In this document: positions 54,561 to 64,000 of the stretch, one piece after another
How the letters are laid out: each line of letters opens with the position of its first letter
Position numbering within the stretch: the stretch's first letter is position 1
From: Hydractinia symbiolongicarpus
Taxonomy: Eukaryota; Cnidaria; Hydrozoa; Anthoathecata; Hydractiniidae
Assembly: GCF_029227915.1 (NCBI RefSeq)
Contig: NC_079879.1
Coordinates: 31,936,501-32,000,500 of the forward strand
Length of the DNA stretch: 64,000 nt
Direction: 5' to 3'
The notes under the pieces: generated by a model
What the model was told of the DNA's origin: nothing
What the model saw: the letters and a program-made list of their open reading frames with translations, nothing else
Database searches by the model: none
Program-made: the position numbers and the translations under genes

Positions 54561-55608
54561 ATTTTTTAAATTTTTTTTTCACCACTAAAACGCATGAGAC
54601 TTGTAGTTTTCAAAAATGTTTTCATTTTTGATGAGACGTTTAATGAAAGAGGTTTAATCGCCGGCAAACGAAAACCCGCGATTTCCCGAAAATCCCGGGC
54701 TTGGCCAGTTTAGTCAAAAGTATACAAAGAAAGTACCCAGGGAGTAAACTCATTTCCCGAACGATTTTTTAAATTATTTTTTCACCACTAAAACGCATGA
54801 GACTTGCAGTTTTCAAACTTGTTTTCTTTTTTGATGAGACGCTGAATAAAAGAAGTTTAATCGCCGGCAAACGAAAACCCGTGATTTCCCGTAAATCCCG
54901 GGCTTGGCCCGTATAGTCGAATGTATACAAAGAAAGTACCCAAGGAGTAAACTCATTTCCCGAACGATTTTTTAATTTTTTTTTTCACCACTAAAACGCA
55001 TTAGACTTGTAGTTTTCAAAAATGTTTTCATTTTTGATGAGACGCTTAATGAAAGAGGTTTAATCGCCGGCAAACGAAAACCCGCGATTTCCCGTAAATC
55101 CCGGGCTTGGCCCGTATAGTCGAATGTATACAAAGAAAGTACCCAAGGAGTAAATTCATTTCCCGAACGATTTTTTAAATTTTTTTTTCACCACTACAAC
55201 GCATGAGACTTGTAGTTTTCAAAAATGTTTTCATTTTTGATGGGACGCTGAATAGAAGAAGTTTAATCGCCGGCAAACGAAATCCCGCGATTTCCCGTAA
55301 ATCCCGGACTCGGCCCGTATAGTCGAATGTATACAAAGAAAGTACCCAAGGAGTAAACTCATTTCCCGAACGATTTTTTAATTTTTTTTTTCACCACTAA
55401 AACGCATGAGACTTGTAGTTTTCAAAAATGTTTTCACTTTTTGATGAGACGCTTAATGAAAGAGGTTTAATCGCCGGCAAACGAAAACCAGCGATTTCCC
55501 CTAAATCCCGGGCTTGGCCCGTGTAGTCGAATGTATACAAAGAAAGTACCCAGGGAGTAAACTCAATTCCCGAACGATTTTTTAAATTTTTTTTTTCACC
55601 ACTAAAAG
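54561..55608. repeat. Mixed stretch reintroducing gamma and beta monomers
   Basis: About five monomers linking the trimer domain to the right-hand duplication. They include a delta-like tail with GGCCAGTTTAGTC (54,70x), a gamma monomer with GTTTTCTTTTTTG (54,82x) and GCCGGC restored, epsilon monomers ending CCCAAGG, and a beta monomer with CACTACAACGC and GAATAGAAGAAG (55,19x-55,25x). That beta is the first since about 41.6 kb. There is no gene. Confidence 0.78.
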
Positions 55609-58150
55609 GCATGAGACTTGTAGTTTTCAAAAATGTTTTCATTTTTGATGAGACGCTTAATGAAAGAGGTTTAATCGCCGGCAAACGAAAACCCGCGATT
55701 TCCCGTAAATCCCGGGCTTGGCCCGTATAGTCGAATGTATACAAAGAAAGTACCCAAGAAGTAAATTCATTTCCCGAACGATTTTTTAAATTTTTTTTCA
55801 CCACTAAAACGCATGAGACTTGTAGTTTTCAAAAATGTTTTTATTTTTGATGGGACGCTGAATAAAAGAAGTTTAATCGCCGGCAAACGAAATCCCGCGA
55901 TTTCCCGTAAATCCCGGACTCGGCCCGTATAGTCAAAAGTATACAAAGAAAGTACCCTGTGAGTAAACTCATTTCCAGAACGATTTTTTAAATTACTTTT
56001 TCAACACTAAAACGCATTAGACTTGTAGTTTTCAAAAATGTTTTCATTTTTGATGAGACGCTGAATAAAAGAAGTTTAATCGCCAGCAAACGAAAACCCG
56101 CGATTTCCCGAAAATCCCGGGCTTGGCCCGTTTAGTCAAAAGCATAAAAAGAAAGTACCCAGGGAAAAAACTCATTTCCCGAACGATTTTTTATATTATT
56201 TTTTCACCACTAAAACGCATGAGACTTGTAGTTTTCAAAAATGTTTTCATTTTTGATGGGACGCTGAATAAAAGAAGTTTAATCGCCGGCAAACGAAATC
56301 CCGCGATTTCCCGTAAATCCCGGACTCGGCCCGTATAGTCAAAAGTATACAAAGAAAGTACCCAGGGAGTAAACTCATTTCCCGAACGATTTTTTAAATT
56401 ATTTTTTCACCACTAAAACGCTTGAGACTTGTAGTTTTCAAAAATGTTTTCATTTTTGATGAGACGCTTAATGAAAGAGGTTTAATCGCCGGCAAACGAA
56501 AACCCGCGATTTCCCGTAAATCCCGGGCTTGGCCCGTATAGTCTAATGTATACAAAGAAAGTACCCAGGGAGTAAACTCATTTCCCGAACGATTTTTTAA
56601 ATTTTTTTTTCACCATTAAAACGCATGGGACTTGTAGTTTTCAAAAATGTTTTCATTTTTGATGAGACGCTTAATGAAAGAGGTTTAATCGCCGGCAAAC
56701 GAAAACCCGCGATTTCCCGTAAATCCCGGGCTTGGCCCGTATAGTCGAATGTATACAAAGAAAGTACCCAAGAAGTAAATTAATTTCCCGAACGATTTTT
56801 TAAATTTTTTTTTCACCACTAAAACGCATAAGACTTGTAGTTTTCAAAAATGTTTTCATTTTTGATGGGACGCTGAATAAAAGAAGTTTAATCGCCGGCA
56901 AACGAAATCCCGCGATTTCCCGTAAATCCCGGACTCGGCCCGTTTAGTCAAAAGCATAAAAAGAAAGTACCCAGGGAGTAAACTCATTTCCCGAACGATT
57001 TTTTATATTATTTTTTCACCACTAAAACGCATGAGACTTGTAGTTTTCAAAAATGTTTTCATTTTTGATGGGACGCTGAATAAAAGAAGTTTAATCGCCA
57101 GCAAACGAAATCCCGCGATTTCCCGTAAATCCCGGACTCGGCCCGTATAGTCAAAAGTATACAAAGAAAGTACCCAGGGAGTAAACTCATTTCCCGAACG
57201 ATTTTTTAAATTATTTTTTCACCACTAAAACGCATGAGACTTGTAGTTTTCAAAAATGTTTTCATTTTTGATGAGACGCTTAATGAAAGAGGTTTAATCG
57301 CCGGCAAACGAAAACCCGCGATTTCCCGTAAATCCCGGGCTTGGCCCGTATAGTCGAATGTATAAAAAAAGTGCCCTGTGAGTAAACTCATTTCCAGAAC
57401 GATTTTTTAAATTATTTTTTCACCACTAAAACGCATAAGACTTGTAGTTTTCAAAAATGTTTTCATTTTTGATGAGACGCTTAATAAAAGAAGTTTAATC
57501 GCCGGCAAACGAAAACCCGCGATTTCCCGAGAATCCCGGGCTTGGCCCGTTTAGTCAAAAGTATACAAAGAAAGTACCCAGGGAGTAAACTCATTTCCCG
57601 AACGATTTTTTAATTTATTTTTTCACCACTAAAACGCATGAGACTTGCAGTTTTCAAACTTGTTTTCATTTTTGATGAGACTCTGAATAAAAGAAGTTTA
57701 ATCGCCGCCAAATGAAAACCCGCGATTTCCCGTAAATCCCGGGTTTGGCCCGTATAGTCAAATGTATACAAAGAAAGTACCCAAGGAGTAAACTCATTTC
57801 CCGAACGATTTTTTAAATTTTTTTTTCACCACTAAAACGCATGAGACTTGTAGTTTTCAAAAATGTTTTCATTTTTGATGAGACGCTTAATGAAAGAGGT
57901 TTAATCGCCGGCAAACGAAAACCCGCGATTTCCCGTAAATCCCGGGCTTGGCCCGTATAGTCAAAAGTATACAAAGAAAGTACCCAGGGAGTAAACTCAT
58001 TTCCCGAACGATTTTTTAAATTATTTTTTCACCATTAAAACGCATGAGACTTGTAGTTTTCAAAAATGTTTTCATTTTTGATGAGACGCTTAATGAAAGA
58101 GGTTTAATCGCCGGCAAACGAAAACTAGCGATTTCACGTAAATCACGGGC
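55609..58150. repeat. Right-hand long duplication, left copy
   Basis: It matches 61,283 onward at 5,674 bp, then at 5,877 bp beyond about 57,360. Shared markers: CCCAAGAAGTAAATTC (55,75x and 61,43x), GTTTTTATTTTTGATGGG (55,84x and 61,51x), the variant CATAAAAAGAAAG with CCCAGGGAAAAAACTC (56,14x-56,17x and 61,81x-61,84x), GTATAGTCTAATG (56,54x and 62,21x), GCATGGGAC and CCCGAGAATCCC. Private changes include CAACACTAAAACG (56,00x) and CGCTTGAGAC (56,42x). The displacement step is a one-monomer difference: 57,206-57,400 here is an epsilon/zeta hybrid where the right copy has separate epsilon and zeta monomers. Confidence 0.85.
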
Positions 58151-61100
58151 TTGGCCGTGTAGTCGAATGTATACAAAGAAAGTACCCAGGGAGTAAATTC
58201 ATTTCCTGAACGATTTTTTAAATTTTTTTTTCACCACTAAAACGCATGAGACTTGTAGTTTTCAAAAATGTTTTCATTTTTGATGAGACGCTTAATGAAA
58301 GAGGTTTAATCGCCGGCAAACGAAAACCCGCCATTTCCTGTAAATCCCGGGCTTGGCCCGTATAGTCGAATGTATAAAAAGAAAGTACCCAGGGAGTAAA
58401 CTCATTTCCAAAACGATTTTTTAAATTATTTTTTCACCACTAAAACGCATGAGTCTTGTAGTTTTCAAAAATGTTTTCATTTTTGATGAGACGCTTAATG
58501 AAAGATGTTTAATCGCCGGCAAACGAAAACCAGCGATTTCACCTAAATCACGGGCTTGGCCGTGTAGTCGAATGTATACAAAGAAAGTACCCACGGAGTA
58601 AATTCATTTCCCGAACGATTTTTTAAATTTTTTTTTCACCACTAAAACGCATGAGACTTGTAGTTTTCAAAAATGTTTTCATTTTTGATGAGACGCTTAA
58701 TGAAAGAGGTTTAATCGCCGGCAAACGAAAACCCGCGATTTCCCGTAAATCCCGGGCTTGGCCCGTATAGTCGAATGTATAAAAAGAAAGTACCCAGTGA
58801 GTAAACTCATTTCCAGAACGATTTTTTAAATTATTTTTTCATCACTAAAACGCATGAGACTTGTAGTTTTTAAAAATGTTTTCATTTTTGATGAGACGCT
58901 TAATGAAAGAGGTTTAATCGCCGGCAAACGAAAACCAGCGATTTCCCCTAAATCCCGGGCTTGGCCCGTGTAGTCGAATGTATACAAAGAAAGTACCCAG
59001 GGAGTAAACTCATTTCCAGAACGATTTTTTAAATTTTTTTTTCACCACTAAAACGCATGAGACTTGTAGTTTTCAAAAATGTTTTCATTTTTGATGAGAC
59101 GTTTAATGAAAGAGGTTTAATCGCCGGCAAACGAAAACCCGCGATTTCCCGTAAATCCCGGGCTTGGCCCGTATAGTCGAATGTATAAAAAAAGTGCCCT
59201 GTGAGTAAACTCATTTCCAGAACGATTTTTTAAATTATTTTTTCACCACTAAAACGCAAAAGACTTGTAGTTTTCAAAAATGTTTTCATTTTTGATGAGA
59301 CGCTGAATAAAAGAAGTTTAATCGCCGGCAAACGAAAACCCGCGATTTCCCGAGAATCCTGGGCTTGGCCCGTTTAGTCAAAAGTATTCAAAGAAAGTAC
59401 CCAGGGAGTAAACTCATTTCCCGAACGATTTTTTAATTTATTTTTTCACCACTAAAACGCATGAGACTTGCAGTTTTCAAACTTGTTTTCATTTTTGATG
59501 AGACTCTGAATAAAAGAAGTTTAATCGCCGCCAAATGAAAACCCGCGATTTCCCGTAAATCCCGGGCTTGGCCCGTATAGTCAAAAGTATACAAAGAAAG
59601 TACCCAGGGAGTAAACTCATTTCCCGAACGATTTTTTAAATTATTTTTTCACCACTAAAACGCATGAGACTTGTAGTTTTCAAAAATGTTTTCATTTTTG
59701 ATGAGACGCTTAATGAAAGAGGTTTAATCGCCGGCAAACGAAAACTAGCGATTTCACCTAAATCACGGGCTTGGCCGTGTAGTCGAATGTATACAAAGAA
59801 AGTACCCAGGGAGTAAATTCATTTCCCGAACGATTTTTTAAATTTTTTTTTCACCACTAAAACGCATGAGACTTGTAGTTTTCAAAAATGTTTTCATTTT
59901 TGATGAGACGCTTAATGAAAGAGGTTTAATCGCCGGCAAACGAAAACCCGCGATTTCCTGTAAATCCCGGGCTTGGCCCGTATAGTCGAATGTATAAAAA
60001 GAAAGTACCCTGTGAGTAAACTCATTTCCAGAACGATTTTTTAAATTATTTTTTCACCACTAAAACGCATGAGACTTGTAGTTTTCAAAAATGTTTTCAT
60101 TTTTGATGAGACGCTTAATGAAAGAGGTTTAATCGCCGGCAAACGAAAACCAGCGATTTCCCCTAAATCCCGGGCTTGGCCCGTGTAGTCGAATGTATAC
60201 AAAGAAAGTACCCAGGGAGTAAACTCATTTCCCGAACGATTTTTTAAATTTTTTTTTCACCACTAAAACGCATGAGACTTGTAGTTTTCAAAAATGTTTT
60301 CATTTTTGATGAGACGCTTAATGAAAGAGGTTTAATCGCCGGCAAACGAAAACCAGCGATTTCCCCTAAATCCCGGGCTTGGCCCGTGTAGTCGAATGTA
60401 TACAAAGAAAGTACCCAGGGAGTAAACTCATTTCCAGAACGATTTTTTTAATTTTTTTTTCACCACTAAAACGCATGAGACTTGTAGTTTTCAAAAATGT
60501 TTTCATTTTTGATGAGACGTTTAATGAAAGAGGTTTAATCGCCGGCAAACGAAAACCCGCGATTTCCCGTAAATCCCGGGCTTGGCCCGTATAGTCGAAT
60601 GTATAAAAAAAGTGCCCTGTGAGTAAACTCATTTCCAGAACGATTTTTTAAATTATTTTTTCACCACTAAAACGCATAAGACTTGTAGTTTTCAAAAATG
60701 TTTTCATTTTTGATGAGACGCTGAATAAAAGAAGTTTAATCGCCGGCAAACGAAAACCCGCGATTTTCCGAGAATCCCGGGCTTGGCCCGTTTAGTCAAA
60801 AGTATACAAAGAAAGTACCCAGGGAGTAAACTCATTTCCCGAACGATTTTTTAATTTATTTTTTCACCACTAAAACGCATGAGACTTGCAGTTTTCAAAC
60901 TTGTTTTCATTTTTGATGAGACTCTGAATAAAAGAAGTTTAATCGCCGCCAAATGAAAACCCGCGATTTCCCGTAAATCCCGGGTTTGGCCCGTATAGTC
61001 AAATGTATACAAAGAAAGTACCCAAGGAGTAAACTCATTTCCCGAACGATTTTTTAAATTTTTTTTTCACCACTAAAACGCATGAGACTTGTAGTTTTCA

Positions 61101-61282
61101 AAAATGTTTTCATTTTTGATGAGACGCTTAATGAAAGAGGTTTAATCGGCGGCAAACGAAAACCCGCGATTTCCCGTAAATCCCGGGCTTGGCCCGTATA
61201 GTCAAAAGTATACAAAGAAAGTACCCAGGGAGTAAACTCATTTCCCGAACGATTTTTTAAATTATTTTTTCACCACTAAAAC
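58151..61282. repeat. Spacer of recombined units between the right-hand duplicates
   Basis: It contains further partial copies of the delta/gamma pair that marks the flanking duplicates. GAGACTCTGAAT with GCCGCCAAATG occurs at about 57,68x, 59,50x, 60,92x and 63,56x, spaced 1,823, 1,418 and 2,636 bp (nine, seven and thirteen monomers). A second marker, ATCACGGGCTTGGCCGTG, occurs near 58,14x, 58,54x and 59,76x. Alpha, epsilon and zeta monomers fill the rest. The units are therefore the same pieces rejoined at different registers. No gene is present. Confidence 0.8.
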
Positions 61283-64000
61283 GCATGAGACTTGTAGTTT
61301 TCAAAAATGTTTTCATTTTTGATGAGACGCTTAATGAAAGAGGTTTAATCGCCGGCAAACGAAAACCCGCGATTTCCCGTAAATCCCGGGCTTGGCCCGT
61401 ATAGTCGAATGTATACAAAGAAAGTACCCAAGAAGTAAATTCATTTCCCGAACGATTTTTTAAATTTTTTTTCACCACTAAAACGCATGAGACTTGTAGT
61501 TTTCAAAAATGTTTTTATTTTTGATGGGACGCTGAATAAAAGAAGTTTAATCGCCGGCAAACGAAATCCCGCGATTTCCCGTAAATCCCGGACTCGGCCC
61601 GTATAGTCAAAAGTATACAAAGAAAGTACCCTGTGAGTAAACTCATTTCCAGAACGATTTTTTAAATTACTTTTTCACCACTAAAACGCATTAGACTTGT
61701 AGTTTTCAAAAATGTTTTCATTTTTGATGAGACGCTGAATAAAAGAAGTTTAATCGCCAGCAAACGAAAACCCGCGATTTCCCGAAAATCCCGGGCTTGG
61801 CCCGTTTAGTCAAAAGCATAAAAAGAAAGTACCCAGGGAAAAAACTCATTTCCCGAACGATTTTTTATATTATTTTTTCACCACTAAAACGCATGAGACT
61901 TGTAGTTTTCAAAAATGTTTTCATTTTTGATGGGACGCTGAATAAAAGAAGTTTAATCGCCGGCAAACGAAATCCCGCGATTTCCCGTAAATCCCGGACT
62001 CGGCCCGTATAGTCAAAAGTATACAAAGAAAGTACCCAGGGAGTAAACTCATTTCCCGAACGATTTTTTAAATTATTTTTTCACCACTAAAACGCATGAG
62101 ACTTGTAGTTTTCAAAAATGTTTTCATTTTTGATGAGACGCTTAATGAAAGAGGTTTAATCGCCGGCAAACGAAAACCCGCGATTTCCCGTAAATCCCGG
62201 GCTTGGCCCGTATAGTCTAATGTATACAAAGAAAGTACCCAGGGAGTAAACTCATTTCCCGAACGATTTTTTAAATTTTTTTTTCACCACTAAAACGCAT
62301 GGGACTTGTAGTTTTCAAAAATGTTTTCATTTTTGATGAGACGCTTAATGAAAGAGGTTTAATCGCCGGCAAACGAAAACCCGCGATTTCCCGTAAATCC
62401 CGGGCTTGGCCCGTATAGTCGAATGTATACAAAGAAAGTACCCAAGAAGTAAATTAATTTCCCGAACGATTTTTTAAATTTTTTTTTCACCACTAAAACG
62501 CATAAGACTTGTAGTTTTCAAAAATGTTTTCATTTTTGATGGGACGCTGAATAAAAGAAGTTTAATCGCCGGCAAACGAAATCCCGCGATTTCCCGTAAA
62601 TCCCGGACTCGGCCCGTTTAGTCAAAAGCATAAAAAGAAAGTACCCAGGGAGTAAACTCATTTCCCGAACGATTTTTTATATTATTTTTTCACCACTAAA
62701 ACGCATGAGACTTGTAGTTTTCAAAAATGTTTTCATTTTTGATGGGACGCTGAATAAAAGAAGTTTAATCGCCAGCAAACGAAATCCCGCGATTTCCCGT
62801 AAATCCCGAACTCGGCCCGTATAGTCAAAAGTATACAAAGAAAGTACCCAGGGAGTAAACTCATTTCCCGAACGATTTTTTAAATTATTTTTTCACCACT
62901 AAAACGCATGAGACTTGTAGTTTTCAAAAATGTTTTCATTTTTGATGAGACGCTTAATGAAAGAGGTTTAATCGCCGGCAAACGAAAACCCGCGATTTCC
63001 CGTAAATCCCGGGCTTGGCCCGTATAGTCGAATGTATAAAAAGAAAGTACCCTGTGAGTAAACTCATTTCCAGAACGATTTTTTAAATTATTTTTTCATC
63101 ACTAAAACGCATGAGACTTGTAGTTTTCAAAAATGTTTTCATTTTTGATGAGACGTTTAATGAAAGAGGTTTAATCGCCGGCAAACGAAAACCCGCGATT
63201 TCTCGTAAATCCCGGGCTTGGCCCGTATAGTCGAATGTATAAAAAAAGTGCCCTGTGAGTAAACTCATTTCCAGAACGATTTTTTAAATTATTTTTTCAC
63301 CACTAAAACGCATAAGACTTGTAGTTTTCAAAAATGTTTTCATTTTTGATGAGACGCTTAATAAAAGAAGTTTAATCGCCGGCAAACGAAAACCCGCGAT
63401 TTCCCGAGAATCCCGGGCTTGGCCCGTTTAGTCAAAAGTATACAAAGAAAGTACCCAGGGAGTAAACTCATTTCCCGAACGATTTTTTAATTTATTTTTT
63501 CACCACTAAAACGCATGAGACTTGCAGTTTTCAAACTTGTTTTCATTTTTGATGAGACTCTGAATAAAAGAAGTTTAATCGCCGCCAAATGAAAACCCGC
63601 GATTTCCCGTAAATCCCGGGTTTGGCCCGTATAGTCAAATGTATACAAAGAAAGTACCCAAGGAGTAAACTTATTTCCCGAACGATTTTTTAAATTTTTT
63701 TTTCACCACTAAAACGCATGAGACTTGTAGTTTTCAAAAATGTTTTCATTTTTGATGAGACGCTTAATGAAAGAGGTTTAATCGCCGGCAAACGAAAACC
63801 CGCGATTTCCCGTAAATCCCGGGCTTGGCCCGTATAGTCAAAAGTATACAAAGAAAGTACCCAGGGAGTAAACTCATTTCCCGAACGATTTTTTAAATTA
63901 TTTTTTCACCATTAAAACGCATGAGACTTGTAGTTTTCAAAAATGTTTTCATTTTTGATGAGACGCTTAATGAAAGAGGTTTAATCGCCGGCAAACGAAA
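61283..64000. repeat. Right-hand long duplication, right copy (cut by window end)
   Basis: Partner of 55,609-58,150. It carries the same rare markers in the same order and continues to the window end without leaving the match, so its length cannot be measured here. Private changes include TAAATCCCGAACTCGG (62,80x), TTTTTTCATCACTAAAACG (63,09x) and TTTCTCGTAAATC (63,20x). It has one more monomer than the left copy, at about 62,890-63,100. Confidence 0.85.

Larger units (their letters stand above)
1..64000. repeat. 203-bp tandem satellite array filling the window
   Basis: The same unit of about 203 bp repeats head to tail from the first to the last base, always in one orientation. Conserved landmarks in order are CACCACTAAAACGCATGAGAC, GTTTTCAAAAATGTTTTC, GATGAGACGC, TTTAATCGCCGGCAAACG, GCGATTTCCC, CCCGGGCTTGGCCCG, GTATAC or GTATAA, AAGTACCC, GAGTAAACTCATTTCC and an A/T-rich tail TTTTTTAAATT. 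CACCAC starts at 17, 220, 421, 624, 827 and 1030, giving steps of 203, 201, 203, 203 and 203. By eye, monomers differ at a few to about 20 positions. No unique DNA, gene or transposon interrupts the array. The first 16 bases are the end of one monomer and the monomer starting at 63,907 is cut by the window edge, so the array extends both ways. The organisation is that of eukaryotic satellite DNA; the chromosomal position is unknown. Confidence 0.98.

Noticed and set aside
1-64000. CRISPR array
   Set aside because: Regular repeats are present but no variable spacers: the full 203 bp is conserved and there is no cas gene.
1-64000. Transposon or LTR element forming the repeat
   Set aside because: No terminal inverted repeats, long terminal repeats, target-site duplications or coding remnants were seen; units are contiguous and in one orientation.
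1-64000. Telomeric or rDNA repeats
   Set aside because: No TTAGGG-, TTAGG- or TTTAGGG-type arrays and no rRNA-like segments were seen; the unit is unrelated.

Overview
The whole 64 kb window is one uninterrupted tandem satellite array. The unit is about 203 bp (occasional 183, 201, 204 and 212 bp variants), giving roughly 315 monomers, all in the same orientation. The array enters and leaves the window mid-monomer, so both true ends lie outside. I found no gene, RNA gene, transposable element or unique sequence. Short open frames recur on both strands only because the monomer recurs. The unit is about 37% G+C. A long, homogenised, higher-order satellite of this kind points to a eukaryotic chromosome (centromeric, pericentromeric or other heterochromatin). 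CpG is retained well above expectation, which fits a lineage with little germline CpG methylation, such as many invertebrates. I cannot name the species.

I phase monomers at the conserved CACCAC. Diagnostic substitutions define six informal subfamilies: alpha (CCAGCGATTTCCCC, GTGTAGTCGAATG), beta (GATGGGACGCTG, GGACTCGG, GTCAAAAG), gamma (CAGTTTTCAAACTTG, GCCGCCAAACG), delta (GCATTAGAC, CCCGAAAATC, GTTTAGTC), epsilon (GTATAAAAAG, CCCTGTGAG, TTCCAGAACG) and zeta (GACGTTTAATG, TATAAAAAAAGTGCC). Chimeras between them are common.

Layout. 1-4,434: two copies of a 2,209-bp, 11-monomer higher-order repeat (HOR), itself a 5-monomer plus a 6-monomer version of one older cycle. 4,232-5,246: a gamma/beta dimer expansion. 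5,167-14,773 and 15,287-22,870: two near-identical copies of a long block. They differ by a 1,820-bp tandem duplication present only in the first and a one-monomer deletion in the second. 21,697-32,050: a second long duplication at about 7.1 kb displacement, enclosing two tandem copies of a 2,241-bp unit. 32,050-36,020: 5- to 6-monomer units of about 1.0-1.2 kb. 36,021-38,868: two copies of a 7-monomer, about 1.42-kb unit. 38,869-41,900: mixed, with one unusually diverged monomer. 41,905-47,250: 2,434-bp and 1,219-bp units. 47,340-49,560: a 1,218-bp unit. 50,900-54,560: trimers (about 610 bp) nested in 1,421-bp 7-mers. 55,609-64,000: a 5.67-kb displaced duplication with inner repeats.

Nothing works together as a gene system here. 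The biological content is the architecture: a record of unequal exchange, short deletions and conversion tracts, plus a monomer with a conserved hairpin and a motif one base short of a CENP-B box. All subfamily names, unit boundaries and counts come from reading by eye and should be treated as approximate unless a base-level junction is stated.
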